The notes: generated by a model not told the origin, from the letters alone. A stretch of 64,000 nt of DNA from Waddlia sp964635295 (GCA_964635295.1 CAZWOB010000003.1:30753-94752); one strand, 5' to 3'; numbered from the stretch's first letter, positions 52,718-61,736 are shown. Numbers and translations: made by a program.

Positions 52718-52751
52718 CCGCTTTTCCCTATTCGGAAATTGAAAAAAGCGG
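52718..52751 (-). terminator. Weak hairpin before omcB
   Basis: CCGCTTTT (52718-52725) pairs with AAAAGCGG (52744-52751) with an 18-nt loop, between the 42-residue Cys-rich ORF and omcB on the minus strand. It could attenuate read-through into omcB or be a processing site. Uncertain. Confidence 0.4.
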
Positions 52752-52800
52752 GGTAGCTCCTTCTAAAGGGAACAGATGTTTACAACCTTAGCTGCAAACG

Positions 52801-52929
52801 TCAGCACCCGCCACAAGGGCAACAAGGTGCTGCACAACTCGCAAGCATCCCCATTCGCACAGCTGATGCGATTTTGCATCCGCTGTATGAAAAGGGATAC
52901 TTAGAGTAGGAGTGCAGCACCTCTTTCAT
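52801..52929 (-). CDS. 42-residue cysteine-rich ORF between omcB and the OmcA-like genes
   Basis: The ATG at 52929 is preceded by a strong site (CAGGAG, 8 nt before), 15 nt after the stop of the OmcA-like gene at 52945. The product ends MGMLASCAAPCCPCGGC: six cysteines in 42 residues, with LASC resembling a lipobox but no proper hydrophobic leader before it. Very small; I support it from the ribosome site, position and Cys content. It may be a degraded OmcA copy. Confidence 0.5.
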   Translation of the reverse strand: MKEVLHSYSKYPFSYSGCKIASAVRMGMLASCAAPCCPCGGC

Positions 52930-52944
52930 CAGCTTAGCTCCTGA

Positions 52945-53085
52945 TTAGTAGCAGCCGCGCTCGCATGGATCACATGGCTTTGGACATGGATCACAGCAAG
53001 GATCACAGCATGGATCGCAGCATCCGCAGCTAGATAAAGCGAAAGCAGTTACAGCAAGAGCTAACATTGAACCTAGGAATTTCAT
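52945..53085 (-). CDS. OmcA-like small cysteine-rich lipoprotein (46 aa)
   Basis: 46 residues from the ATG at 53085 with a perfect AGGAGG upstream. A lipoprotein signal (MLALAVTAFALSSC, lipid Cys20) is followed by CDPCCDPCCDPCPKPCDPC. Twelve of the last 27 residues are cysteine, in CCDPCCDPC repeats like OmcA. It should be anchored in the outer membrane and cross-linked to OmcB, encoded downstream. Confidence 0.85.
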   Translation of the reverse strand: MKFLGSMLALAVTAFALSSCGCCDPCCDPCCDPCPKPCDPCERGCY

Positions 53086-53191
53086 AATAAGCCTCCTAAA
53101 AAGTGCTTTTGGTTGGTTAAAGAAAAATATTTAAGTCCAGTTAAACCTTTATTGACCGAACCTGTCCTTCTACTGCAGTCGAGCGGTTGCA

Positions 53192-53389
53192 TTAGCGGCA
53201 ACTCCCTCCATTGCAAGGAGACGGACATGGGCTTGGGCAATGAGGCTTTGGTGGACATGGCTTAGGGCAGCAAGGCTTGGGGCACGGCCGTGGACAAGGA
53301 TCACAGCAAGGATCGCAAGGATCACTGCAGCAACCTGCCAACAACATGGCCGATGTCAAAACTGCTACCATAACTTGAAAAACTTTCAT
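53192..53389 (-). CDS. omcA: OmcA-like small cysteine-rich lipoprotein (65 aa)
   Basis: 65 residues. Lipoprotein signal MVAVLTSAMLLAGC (lipid Cys near 19), then a Cys/Pro-rich tail (DPCDPCCDPCPRPCPKPCC, PCPSPCNGGSCR). Length and pattern fit chlamydial OmcA (about 88 residues) in shorter form. First of four consecutive minus-strand genes for Cys-rich envelope proteins. A paralogue of the 46-residue gene 106 bp downstream. Confidence 0.85.
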   Translation of the reverse strand: MKVFQVMVAVLTSAMLLAGCCSDPCDPCCDPCPRPCPKPCCPKPCPPKPHCPSPCPSPCNGGSCR

Positions 53390-53864
53390 CTACTTCCCTT
53401 AATAGACTCACAAAGTGTTCATACTGTGTTCTGAACGACTTTTGAAATCCACTCAGTCTTTCCTGAGTTAAAATGTTTTAACTTCTTTTGATAAGGATTC
53501 TCAAATAAATCTTCCAGTAGAAATTTAATTTTTTTTGATAAAAATCAACGTTCTTTTCACAAGATACATAGAATCAGTCGGATGTGATAGAAAAAACTTT
53601 TTCTTACACATTCATCTCAAAAGTATTGATTGCTGGAGGTTTGAAGCGATCGGCAAAGTTATCTTTTCCCCATCCTTTTTAAAGATTTTATTACAAAATT
53701 ATAATACGTTTTGTTTTGGAAACAGTGGGAGTATCGACCATTCAGGTTGAATGGTTCCATGATCGGTATAACCTCTGCGTCACTGCGTCTGAGACGCAAA
53801 GAATTAGATAAAATATCCTACCTACATTATGAGGCTCGGTAAATTAGAATATGATCAGATGAGA
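53390..53864. other. 475-bp intergenic region upstream of the omc cluster
   Basis: It should contain the developmentally regulated promoter of the omc genes near 53390-53530 (AT-rich), but I cannot place boxes with confidence. A 71-codon plus-strand frame at 53535 has no ribosome site and no protein-like features. The right part holds the CATGATCGGTATAACCT repeat (53757) and a small TGCGTC/GACGCA hairpin near 53785. Confidence 0.5.
53757..53773. repeat. Second copy of the CATGATCGGTATAACCT 17-mer
   Basis: Exact match of 17 bases to the right arm of the inverted repeat upstream of the LcrH cluster (near 34774-34790). Here the preceding bases form a separate small inverted repeat, ACCATTCA/TGAATGGT. 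See also the relative at 63601. Confidence 0.7.
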
Positions 53865-54707
53865 TCAGGGGCGAAGCTTTCCGCTCCACCCAAGCTTTGT
53901 CCTTAGAGTTGAGTAGTAATCGTTTTGCGGAAGGCAAACGATGCGAAAGGAGCGTTTTGAACGTTTGATATGAAACACTTCGCCCGATTTCAACTGGTGA
54001 TTGTAAAGTCCGTCGGCGTTCACTTCGATCGGTTTCAATTCGCTAATGTACTGTACCTGTATTTCTTTATTGGGCATTAGGACAATTGGACGGTTTGAGA
54101 TCGTATGTGGACTGATCGGGGTGAGAACAAATGCTTCTAATTCAGGAGTGATGATCGGACCTCCTGCTGCAAGCGAGTAAGCGGTTGAACCGCATGGCGT
54201 TGATAAAATGACGCCGTCGGCGGCAAAGGTATTCAAATAGACCCCATCGACATGGATAGCCAAATCGACCAGGCTGGAATTGTCCGCACGGTGGAATGTG
54301 ATCTCATTGACAGCTAAACAGGTTTCATTATCCAGCGTCGATCCTTCCATCATGATCCTCTCCTGCACTCGATAGTTCTTTTTCAAGACCTCTTGCAGAG
54401 AGGGATAGATTTCAGTGATGGGGATATCGGCCATAAAACCAAGGCTCCCGAGGTTGACGCCTAAAATCGGGGCCATCAGCTCAGGGAATTTGTGTATCGC
54501 ACGCAAGATAGTCCCGTCACCTCCCAACGTGATAGTAAAATCGATCTTCTTCGGATCAACTTCCGACACAGGGGAGGCATTGAAGATCTTAGCATCTTCG
54601 GCGTCCATCACGACATTGACCCCATGGGAATTGAGATATTCCATAATGCCAAAGGCAATGTTCTTCGATTCGGACTTCAGACGGTTCCTGTAGATAAAAA
54701 CGTTCAT
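53865..54707 (-). CDS. nadK: NAD kinase
   Basis: 280 residues from the ATG at 54707; a GTG at 54716 would overlap xseB by 4 nt and is possible. ITLGGDGTILRAIHKF (GGDG motif), GVNLGSLGFMADIP, LAVNEITFHRADNSS and STPCGSTAYSLAAGGPII are diagnostic. It phosphorylates NAD to NADP. Last gene of xseA-xseB-nadK. Confidence 0.95.
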   Translation of the reverse strand: MNVFIYRNRLKSESKNIAFGIMEYLNSHGVNVVMDAEDAKIFNASPVSEVDPKKIDFTITLGGDGTILRAIHKFPELMAPILGVNLGSLGFMADIPITEIYPSLQEVLKKNYRVQERIMMEGSTLDNETCLAVNEITFHRADNSSLVDLAIHVDGVYLNTFAADGVILSTPCGSTAYSLAAGGPIITPELEAFVLTPISPHTISNRPIVLMPNKEIQVQYISELKPIEVNADGLYNHQLKSGEVFHIKRSKRSFRIVCLPQNDYYSTLRTKLGWSGKLRP

Positions 54708-54712
54708 ACCGT

Positions 54713-54961
54713 TCACTCAAAGTGTTCTGTGGACGGCGTGCCGTCTTCGCTTAATGCCAGCTCGCCATCCCGGTCTTTGATCAGTTTTTCAATTGTCTGC
54801 TCGGCATCGTTCAGCCTTTTTCCGCAACTGATAATCAATTGATTGGCTTCTTCGTACAATTTAAGCGATTGGTCGAGACCGGCTTCGCCGGAGTTCATTG
54901 TTTCCAAAATTTCTTCCAATCTTTGGAAGCTTTTTTCAAAATCAGGTTCTTTCTTTGTCAT
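54713..54961 (-). CDS. xseB: Exodeoxyribonuclease VII small subunit
   Basis: 82 residues. FEKSFQRLEEILETMNSGEAGLDQSLKLYEEA (in part) is the XseB signature. It starts 20 nt inside xseA, and the two subunits form ExoVII. Confidence 0.93.
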   Translation of the reverse strand: MTKKEPDFEKSFQRLEEILETMNSGEAGLDQSLKLYEEANQLIISCGKRLNDAEQTIEKLIKDRDGELALSEDGTPSTEHFE

Positions 54962-56312
54962 GGGCTTTCACTTCGGTTACTTGGGTTATTGCTTCCCCAT
55001 CGGACAGGAGGATTTTGAGGTTGTCCCCCTTGTTCACGGCCCTGACTGTGGTTATAGCCGAACCGGTTTTTTCGGAGAAGAGGATACTGTATCCTTTTTT
55101 TAGCAGGTTTTTAGGGTCGATCGATTGAAGGGCGGAAACGACGCGCTTCAACCGCTCCTTTCTTTGTGAAAGAAGCTGGGAAAGGTTCAGATCGCACTGT
55201 TTGGCAAGACTTGTCAGCCTCTGCCTGTAATGAAGGATCTTCGTCGTCGGCTTTAACGATTGAAGCAGTTGAAACCGCGATTTGATCATTAATTTTTGAT
55301 TTCTAAGAGTTTGCCTCATTGCACGGTCAGCGCCTTGACGCATTTCATCAAGAGACTGAAGCCATGGGCCCAATAGCGCATAAGGGGACGAAATGACCGG
55401 GGACTTCAGGATCTGGGCGTGTCTTTTCCTCCAATGGGAGATTTGCTGTTTCAGCTGGATTGTCAAACGTTGGTGCGTCTGGGCAAGAAAAGCGATCTGT
55501 TGGTTTTTCTCGCCTCCTACGATCTCCGCTGCTGCCGAAGGGGTAGGGGCCCTGACGTCTGCGACATATTCGGCAATGCAATGGTCGGTCTCGTGGCCGA
55601 CGGATCCAATAATGGGAATCTCGCTTTCAAAGATAGCCTTAGCGACAACTTCCTCATTGAATGCCCAGAGATCTTCAATACTGCCCCCGCCTCTGCCGAC
55701 AATGATCACATCGACTAATTTGTATTCGTTGAACTGCTCAATTGCCCGGGCAATTTCTTGCGCGGCCCCTTCTCCCTGAACTTTAACGGGGTTAAGAATA
55801 ATCTGATAACCGCCATGCCTTCTGTTGAGGACGTTGAGCATGTCTCTGATCGCTGCGCCTGTCGGGCTTGTGACGATCCCGATTCTTTTGGGGAATTTTG
55901 GCAGCGGTTTTTTCGATTCCTGGCTGAACCAGCCTCTTTTATGAAGCTCTTTTTTTAATTCTTCCAATTTCAACAAAAGTTCGCCTACGCCGGCCAACCG
56001 AAGGGTCTGCACATTGATCTGGTATTTTCCGCTTGGAGGAAAGACATTGAGCCCTCCGTGAACGACCACCTGATCCCCGTCTTTAGGGAGGGTCTTCAAG
56101 GATTGGGCATTTCCCCGGAACATGACTGCTGCGATCTGCGCCTGCCCGTCTTTCAAGGAAAAATAGAGGTGTCCGGAAGAGTGTTTTTTAAAATTGCTCA
56201 CCTCACCTTGCAGCCAGACAGAGGGGAAAGTGGACTCAAGCTGTTGTTTCACAGCATTAGTCAGCTGGGTTACTGTCAGAATAGGAAGGTCTTGAGATAC
56301 TTTGGTTGTCAT
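54942..56312 (-). CDS. xseA: Exodeoxyribonuclease VII large subunit
   Basis: 456 residues from the ATG at 56312 (a TTG 24 nt upstream is weaker). N-terminal OB-fold (VWLQGEVSNFKKHSSGHLYF), catalytic domain with RIGIVTSPTGAAIRDML and IVGRGGGSIEDLWAFNEE, then a long coiled coil and a C-terminal DPKNLLKKGYSIL. It degrades single-stranded DNA. Divergent from tpiA. Confidence 0.96.
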   Translation of the reverse strand: MTTKVSQDLPILTVTQLTNAVKQQLESTFPSVWLQGEVSNFKKHSSGHLYFSLKDGQAQIAAVMFRGNAQSLKTLPKDGDQVVVHGGLNVFPPSGKYQINVQTLRLAGVGELLLKLEELKKELHKRGWFSQESKKPLPKFPKRIGIVTSPTGAAIRDMLNVLNRRHGGYQIILNPVKVQGEGAAQEIARAIEQFNEYKLVDVIIVGRGGGSIEDLWAFNEEVVAKAIFESEIPIIGSVGHETDHCIAEYVADVRAPTPSAAAEIVGGEKNQQIAFLAQTHQRLTIQLKQQISHWRKRHAQILKSPVISSPYALLGPWLQSLDEMRQGADRAMRQTLRNQKLMIKSRFQLLQSLKPTTKILHYRQRLTSLAKQCDLNLSQLLSQRKERLKRVVSALQSIDPKNLLKKGYSILFSEKTGSAITTVRAVNKGDNLKILLSDGEAITQVTEVKAHDKERT

Positions 56313-56376
56313 CTTTCTACTTGAATTTGGTGACAAAAGAGTATATCATTATTTCCTCAAAAACAAGGAGTTTCAG

Positions 56377-57141
56377 ATGCCGCGGGAAGTGATCATCGCT
56401 GGAAACTGGAAAATGCATAAAAATCGTACGGAAGGCGAGACGTTCGTGTCGCAATTGTCCGCTATGGTTTCCGACACCTCTCATACCGTATATCTTGCAG
56501 TTCCGTTCCCGTTGGTCCCTTTTTTGAGCCCGATGGTCGAGGGGTCAGCAATCCTTATCGGCGCACAAAATATGCATGACGCAGAATCTGGCGCCTTTAC
56601 TGGAGAGATATCGGCCGATATGCTTCTTGACTCTGGTGCAGAGTTTGTCCTTTTGGGACATTCGGAAAGGCGGCATCTGTTTGGCGAAGATGACGCGTTT
56701 GTGAACAGAAAGATCAAGCGGGCCCTCTCAAGCGGGATTCGCCCGATCCTTTGTGTTGGAGAAACGCAGTCGGAGAGAGAAGAGGGGAAAACTGAAGTGG
56801 TCCTGCACCGTCAGCTTACAAACAGCCTTTACGGGCTTTCTGCAAGCGAGATCGCACGGGCAGTCATCGCATATGAACCTGTCTGGGCTATTGGAACCGG
56901 ATTGACGGCAAGCCCTGAACAAGCGCAGGAAGCGCATGCGTTTTGCCGGACTGTGTTAGAGAAATTGTCGGACAAGGAAACTGCTGAAAATCTGTCGATC
57001 CTTTATGGCGGTTCGGTCAAACCGGACAATGCAAGAGCGATCATGGAACAGCCCGATGTGGATGGAGTCCTTGTTGGCGGGGCATCGCTTAAAGCTGATG
57101 TGTTCGCGCAAATTGTTAATTATCAGACGATGAAGGTATAG
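56377..57141 (+). CDS. tpiA: Triosephosphate isomerase
   Basis: 254 residues from the ATG at 56377 (CAAGGAG upstream). IIAGNWKMHKN (Lys), VLLGHSERRHLF (His95) and VIAYEPVWAIGTG (Glu), plus ILYGGSVKPDNA. Glycolytic interconversion of DHAP and GAP. secG follows after 4 nt. Confidence 0.97.
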   Translation: MPREVIIAGNWKMHKNRTEGETFVSQLSAMVSDTSHTVYLAVPFPLVPFLSPMVEGSAILIGAQNMHDAESGAFTGEISADMLLDSGAEFVLLGHSERRHLFGEDDAFVNRKIKRALSSGIRPILCVGETQSEREEGKTEVVLHRQLTNSLYGLSASEIARAVIAYEPVWAIGTGLTASPEQAQEAHAFCRTVLEKLSDKETAENLSILYGGSVKPDNARAIMEQPDVDGVLVGGASLKADVFAQIVNYQTMKV

Positions 57142-57145
57142 TCAC

Positions 57146-57436
57146 ATGACATTTATCTATATAATCTCATTAATCCTTTTCATGATCTTATGTGCAGTGT
57201 TGTGCTTTGTGATCTTGATTCAGGAAAGTAAATCATCCGGCCTGGGCGCTTCTTTCGGAGGCGATTCCAGCGATTCGCTTTTCGGGACATCGACAGCAGA
57301 TGTTTTGAAAAAATTTACGGGCTGGCTTGCAGTTGTTTTTTTGGCATCATGCGTCCTGCTTTCCTTGTGGACCTCGGCAATGGGAAGAGCTCCCGTTCAA
57401 GAGGTTGAACGCTCGACTATTGAAGAATCTGCTTAA
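57146..57436 (+). CDS. secG: Protein-export membrane protein SecG
   Basis: 96 residues with two transmembrane helices (about 2-24 and 55-75) and, between them, the SecG-typical LIQESKSSGLGASFGGDSSDSLFG. Component of SecYEG. Tail AMGRAPVQEVERS. Followed by a perfect hairpin. Confidence 0.92.
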   Translation: MTFIYIISLILFMILCAVLCFVILIQESKSSGLGASFGGDSSDSLFGTSTADVLKKFTGWLAVVFLASCVLLSLWTSAMGRAPVQEVERSTIEESA

Positions 57437-57451
57437 TCCAGATTTTTCCTC

Positions 57452-57487
57452 CATAGACACAGATTTCTATCGAAATCTGTGTCTATG
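57452..57487. terminator. 16-bp perfect hairpin between convergent secG and def
   Basis: CATAGACACAGATTTC (57452-57467), loop TATC, GAAATCTGTGTCTATG (57472-57487). It lies 15 bp after secG and 17 bp before the stop of def; likely a bidirectional terminator. TTTTTCC precedes it, giving some U on the minus strand after the stem. Confidence 0.8.
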
Positions 57488-57504
57488 CAATCTGCAGAGG
57501 AGAT

Positions 57505-58029
57505 TTATGAATATTTTTTCTTGATTTCCCGCAACTTGGGATCGAGAGTCTTGCGTTCCTTGCCTTTCATGCGGTCAATGTATAGTACGCCGTTAATATG
57601 ATCGTTTTCGTGAAGGCAGCATCTTGCCTGCAAACCTTCGAATTCACGTTCAAATTCTTTCCCGTTGATATCAGTCGCGCGAATCACGATGCTGACGGGT
57701 CGGTTTACCGTTCCATACAATTTCGGGATGGATAAACAGCCCTCCTGCCGGTCGTCGGTTTCTTCACTATAGGAAATGATTTCAGGATTGATGAAGACCA
57801 GAAGCTCTCCTTGCTCCCAATTTCCATCGGGAAGCTCGTGAGGCACTGCGGTGATAAATAAACGCAGGTCCCTTTTCACTTGAGGAGCTGCGAGTCCGAT
57901 ACCGTTATTTTCGATTAATGTTTCGACCATATTTTCCACGAGTTCGCGGACTTCATCATTGATCTCTTCAACTGGTTTGCACTTTTTTCTTAGAAAAGGA
58001 TTGCCGTAATATGCGAGTTCAAGTTTCAT
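57505..58029 (-). CDS. def: Peptide deformylase
   Basis: 174 residues. NNGIGLAAPQV (motif 1), EGCLSIPKLYG (motif 2, metal Cys) and CCLHENDHINGVLYIDRM (motif 3, HExxH as HENDH). It removes formyl groups from nascent proteins. Convergent with secG. Confidence 0.96.
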   Translation of the reverse strand: MKLELAYYGNPFLRKKCKPVEEINDEVRELVENMVETLIENNGIGLAAPQVKRDLRLFITAVPHELPDGNWEQGELLVFINPEIISYSEETDDRQEGCLSIPKLYGTVNRPVSIVIRATDINGKEFEREFEGLQARCCLHENDHINGVLYIDRMKGKERKTLDPKLREIKKKYS

Positions 58030-58072
58030 AAGTCCTATACTATCATCGGCTTCAATTCTTTTCTATTAAAAT

Positions 58073-59311
58073 TTACGTACGGTTAACGTCCATTTCAGTC
58101 GAGACCTTCTTTTGTTCGAAAGGCTCAGCGGCGGTGACAGCATATCGATTGATCTGATTTGGGAGAAACTGCAGGATGCGAAGAAATCCATCGGTGGGAT
58201 ATAGCAGCCGGTGCAATCTCCCGGACTGGTTGGATATCGTGCCTTCGAGACTGCTGATTGATTTTTCTTCGATATCGATCGTATTTGAATGAGAAAGTAG
58301 TGGGGATTCAGATTTTAGGTCCCACACTTTGATCTTCCTGTCCCTGCCCGCGCTGAGCAGGTATCGGTCCCTGCCAGCTATGTTTAGCGCAGCGACCCCT
58401 TCTCTATGCCCTTCAAAAATCGCCTGGCAATGGAAATTGATGGAACTTCTTTTCCCGTATACCAATATTTTTCCCGATTCGGTTCCTAATAAAAGCGTTG
58501 GTTGAAAATGACAATAGACAGCAGATGTGATGACCTCGCCTTCAATTTTGAACTGGTCGCGGCAGATCAATTTTTTTCCATGGTCGATCGACCAGAATTT
58601 AATCGAGTTTCCTTTTCCAACAGTGATAAATTGTTGGATATGGGCTGCACCTTCCAAAATGTTTATTCCTTGAGAGTCAAGCTCAATATTCATTTGAATA
58701 GCGCTGAACTGTCGGTCTTGTGTCTTGTAGCTCCATAAGCAACCTTTACCTTCAGAAGTTGCGCTTAAAATGTAATGACTGAAACAGGCAATCCTTGTAA
58801 TACATGACGTGTGACCCCTGAGTGTTTGTAATTCATGATACTCGAGATTGTGCGGGGAAGAGGTATGCACTTTTAAGGTTGTATCTGCGGAGCCCGTGAT
58901 CACAAGATGAGTCAATCCGATTTGCCTTAAAGCGAAGCAGGTGATTGTGCCAGTGTGTGATGTTGTCGTTTGCTTACATTCATAGGTATGGGGTAACACA
59001 GGATGACGTTGCCAAACAGTGATCGTTTTTCCCCAGGCGCTGATGGCCTCGCCTCTAACGACTTTTACCGATCGAAATTTCAGCCCTCTGGCATTTTTGC
59101 TGTAATGCTCCCAAAAAGGGGTTGCAAGAGGTTTTGGTATATGGATCAGTTCTTTTTGGGTGAAAGGCTTCCAAAGGGTGAAATCGCGTGTGACGTTCCT
59201 CCATCTAAGACAAACTCCGGAAGCGGCAGCTAAATCGCGCTGAGAAAGCCATTGAAAAATACAACATAAGTGTACGTCGTCAAAATTATTGATATTAGGC
59301 GCTGCATTCAT
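58073..59311 (-). CDS. F-box/WD40-repeat protein, candidate ubiquitin-ligase-hijacking effector
   Basis: 412 residues from the ATG at 59311, chosen for AAGGGA 8 nt upstream; a TTG at 59368 would add 19 residues but has no site. Residues 9-48 read FDDVHLCCIFQWLSQRDLAA and ASGVCLRWRNVTRDFTLWK, a classical F-box (hydrophobic-DL...VC..W...LW). Then come five or more WD40-type repeats (about 118-330): THLVITGSADTTLKVH, YILSATSEGKGCLWS, FITVGKGNSIKFWS, YLLSAGRDRKIKVWD. This is the layout of eukaryotic SCF substrate receptors (Fbw7/beta-TrCP). It may bind host Skp1 and present a target for ubiquitination. No signal peptide. Confidence 0.85.
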   Translation of the reverse strand: MNAAPNINNFDDVHLCCIFQWLSQRDLAAASGVCLRWRNVTRDFTLWKPFTQKELIHIPKPLATPFWEHYSKNARGLKFRSVKVVRGEAISAWGKTITVWQRHPVLPHTYECKQTTTSHTGTITCFALRQIGLTHLVITGSADTTLKVHTSSPHNLEYHELQTLRGHTSCITRIACFSHYILSATSEGKGCLWSYKTQDRQFSAIQMNIELDSQGINILEGAAHIQQFITVGKGNSIKFWSIDHGKKLICRDQFKIEGEVITSAVYCHFQPTLLLGTESGKILVYGKRSSINFHCQAIFEGHREGVAALNIAGRDRYLLSAGRDRKIKVWDLKSESPLLSHSNTIDIEEKSISSLEGTISNQSGRLHRLLYPTDGFLRILQFLPNQINRYAVTAAEPFEQKKVSTEMDVNRT

Positions 59312-59381
59312 TGGAATAATCCCTTGCCTTTGATAACATTCAATAAGTCGATCAAGATTAATATTCAAAGAATATATTTAC

Positions 59382-61709
59382 ATGAATTGTTTGCTTTGCT
59401 CACAGGAATTGTCCGACCAACGTTTTGTTGATGAAGATCAGGCGTTCTGCTGCGCAGGATGCCAGGCTGTTTATCGCATCTTAGCCGCGAAGGAACAACT
59501 TGATAACTATATTGAATCGCCTGTTTTTAAACAGGCGCTTGCAACAGGTCTTATATCCAACCCGGCCCTCCTTGATCAATTAAGAAAGAACCGCATCGAC
59601 GTGTCTGAAACGGAAAGGCAAAGGCTCTACCTGGAAGTTTCCGACATGTGGTGTCCTGCCTGCGCTGAAGTGATCCGCTTGATCCTGCTGCAGAAGAAAG
59701 GGGTGATCAACTGCGTGGTCGATTACACGACCGATCTTGCGTCGATCGAGTATGCTCCCCAGTATGTTTCAAAACAGTCTATTCAATCCGCTATAGAGCG
59801 GCTGGGGTATGAAACATCTACGGTCGAGTCATCGGGGAAAAATGAGGTAGGCGGGTGGTTATACCTTAGGCTGATTGTCGCGGTCTTTTTCAGTCTCAAT
59901 GTCATGATGTTTTCTTATCCCGTCTACGCTTCTTACTGGACTAGTGACGAGACAGGAATGACTGGACTGTTTGTGTGGTTGTCCTTCCTTTCATCGCTTC
60001 CTGTGCTTACCTTCAGCGCATGGCCGATTTTCAGAAGGTGCCTGACAGCTCTTTCTGTCGGCGTTGTTGGAATGGAAACATTGATCGTTATTGGGGTTTC
60101 TTCAGCATTTGGTCTTTCATTGTTTGAAATGTCAGCTGGAGGCAAGCATGTCTACTTTGATTCCATGTGCGTGATCATTGCATTTGTCCTGATTGGCAAA
60201 GTGATTGAAACCCGAGCAAAATTCTCGGCAAAGGATTCCCTTCTTCGTCTTGCAAGGGCAACACCAAAAAAGGGGAGGAAGCGGTTTGACAATGGAAAAG
60301 AGTTGTTTGTCCCTTTAAAGGAAGTGAAGATTGGCGACTACATGATCGCACATACCGGTGAAAAAGTTGTCCTAGACGGCATATTGGTGTCCGGCAGGGG
60401 AGCGTGCGATGAATCCTTAATGACAGGTGAATCGCTGCCTGTACCTAAAGAACCTGGGGACAGCGTTTTGGGCGGAACGGTTGTCGTTCATGGATCAGTG
60501 ACTTATCAAGTGACATCAACAGAAGAACAAACAGCCCTTCAACGCATTATACAAATGGTCGAAACAGATATCGGGCACAAGAGCATCTACACCCGTGCAG
60601 TCGATCCTATTGTGAACTGGTTCATTCCATTTGTGATCATTTTCGCTATTGGCACTCTGTTTGGTTGTTGGATGAGCGGCTGTTCTTTGGAAACGGCAAC
60701 TCTTAGAGCGATTTCCATATTGCTTATCTCCTGTCCCTGTGCAATTGGGATCGCCGCTCCATTGGCAGAGTCTTATATTCTCAATCGCATGGCTACGGTC
60801 GGCGCGATCGTCCGCAACCGAGGTTGCCTTCCTGATGTCGGCAGGGAAACGGTGATGGTATTTGACAAGACGGGAACCATCACGCATGGAAAGTTTGAAG
60901 TGCTGGGCGGTTTGAAAGAAATGTCAGATTTCAACCTTCCGGTTCTAAAAGGGATGGTCTCGCGCTCAAATCATCCGATCTCTGTTGCTATCGATCAGGC
61001 AATCGATTGCAGACCGGCAGAACTGGATGATTTCCAGGAATTGGCGGGAAAAGGAATCGAAGCGCTTTTCGATGGAAAGATTTATCGACTTGGTCATTCC
61101 GAATGGCTTGACTGTAAGATCGACAACACGGGAACAAATACGCGCGTTTGTTTTGTGTCCGAAGATGAATTTCTTGGAGCTATCGCTCTTGGTGATCGAT
61201 TGAGAGAGGAAGCGTGCGATGTTGTTTCAGCGATGAGGCCTGCAAAAACTCTGCTGCTATCGGGAGATAGCCGCGATGTTGTGGAAAAGATGGCGCGCGT
61301 GTGCGGTTTTGATGAGTGGCGGTCAAGGTGCGACCCTCTGGAAAAGCGAGACATTATTGAGCAGCTGCGCTCGGAAGGAAACATTGTTGGAATGATCGGC
61401 GATGGAATCAATGATGCGCCTTCTTTAACGGGAGCGCATGTCGGCATTTCGGTTGTCAGCGCTTCCGACCTCTCTATACAGGTTTCTGATATTTTATTGA
61501 CGACTGACCAGTTAAAGGTCCTGCCAAAAATCCGTTCAATTGCCATCAAAGGACAGAGGGTGATCAAACAGAACCTTTTCTGGGCATTCTTCTACAATGT
61601 GATTGGAATTGGACTGGCGGCTTCAGGTTACTTAAATCCTCTTTTTTCCGCCGGGGCGATGGTGCTCAGCAGTTTAATGGTATTGTTCAATGCCCGAAGA
61701 ATTCGATAG
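59382..61709 (+). CDS. Heavy-metal P-type ATPase (copper, FixI/CcoI-like)
   Basis: 775 residues. N-terminal Cys-rich domain CCAGCQAVY (residues about 24-32) as in CcoI/FixI, an HMA domain with DMWCPACAEVI (about 91), eight transmembrane helices with the ion site SCPCAIG (about 450), phosphorylation site FDKTGTITHG, and GDGINDAP. It probably exports or loads copper for a cbb3-type oxidase. No oxidase genes are in the window. Divergent from the F-box gene with a 70-bp gap; no ribosome site is evident at 59382. Confidence 0.93.
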   Translation: MNCLLCSQELSDQRFVDEDQAFCCAGCQAVYRILAAKEQLDNYIESPVFKQALATGLISNPALLDQLRKNRIDVSETERQRLYLEVSDMWCPACAEVIRLILLQKKGVINCVVDYTTDLASIEYAPQYVSKQSIQSAIERLGYETSTVESSGKNEVGGWLYLRLIVAVFFSLNVMMFSYPVYASYWTSDETGMTGLFVWLSFLSSLPVLTFSAWPIFRRCLTALSVGVVGMETLIVIGVSSAFGLSLFEMSAGGKHVYFDSMCVIIAFVLIGKVIETRAKFSAKDSLLRLARATPKKGRKRFDNGKELFVPLKEVKIGDYMIAHTGEKVVLDGILVSGRGACDESLMTGESLPVPKEPGDSVLGGTVVVHGSVTYQVTSTEEQTALQRIIQMVETDIGHKSIYTRAVDPIVNWFIPFVIIFAIGTLFGCWMSGCSLETATLRAISILLISCPCAIGIAAPLAESYILNRMATVGAIVRNRGCLPDVGRETVMVFDKTGTITHGKFEVLGGLKEMSDFNLPVLKGMVSRSNHPISVAIDQAIDCRPAELDDFQELAGKGIEALFDGKIYRLGHSEWLDCKIDNTGTNTRVCFVSEDEFLGAIALGDRLREEACDVVSAMRPAKTLLLSGDSRDVVEKMARVCGFDEWRSRCDPLEKRDIIEQLRSEGNIVGMIGDGINDAPSLTGAHVGISVVSASDLSIQVSDILLTTDQLKVLPKIRSIAIKGQRVIKQNLFWAFFYNVIGIGLAASGYLNPLFSAGAMVLSSLMVLFNARRIR

Positions 61710-61736
61710 CAGAATTTTTTCCATTCTTATATTTTG

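Noticed and set aside
52945..53389. Direct repeats (ggatcacagcaaggatcaca) that might suggest a CRISPR-like array
   Set aside because: They encode the Cys-Asp-Pro repeats of the OmcA-like proteins; there are no regular spacers.
53535..53750. 71-codon plus-strand frame in the gap upstream of the omc genes
   Set aside because: No ribosome site, low-complexity AT-driven composition and overlap with a repeat; no protein features.
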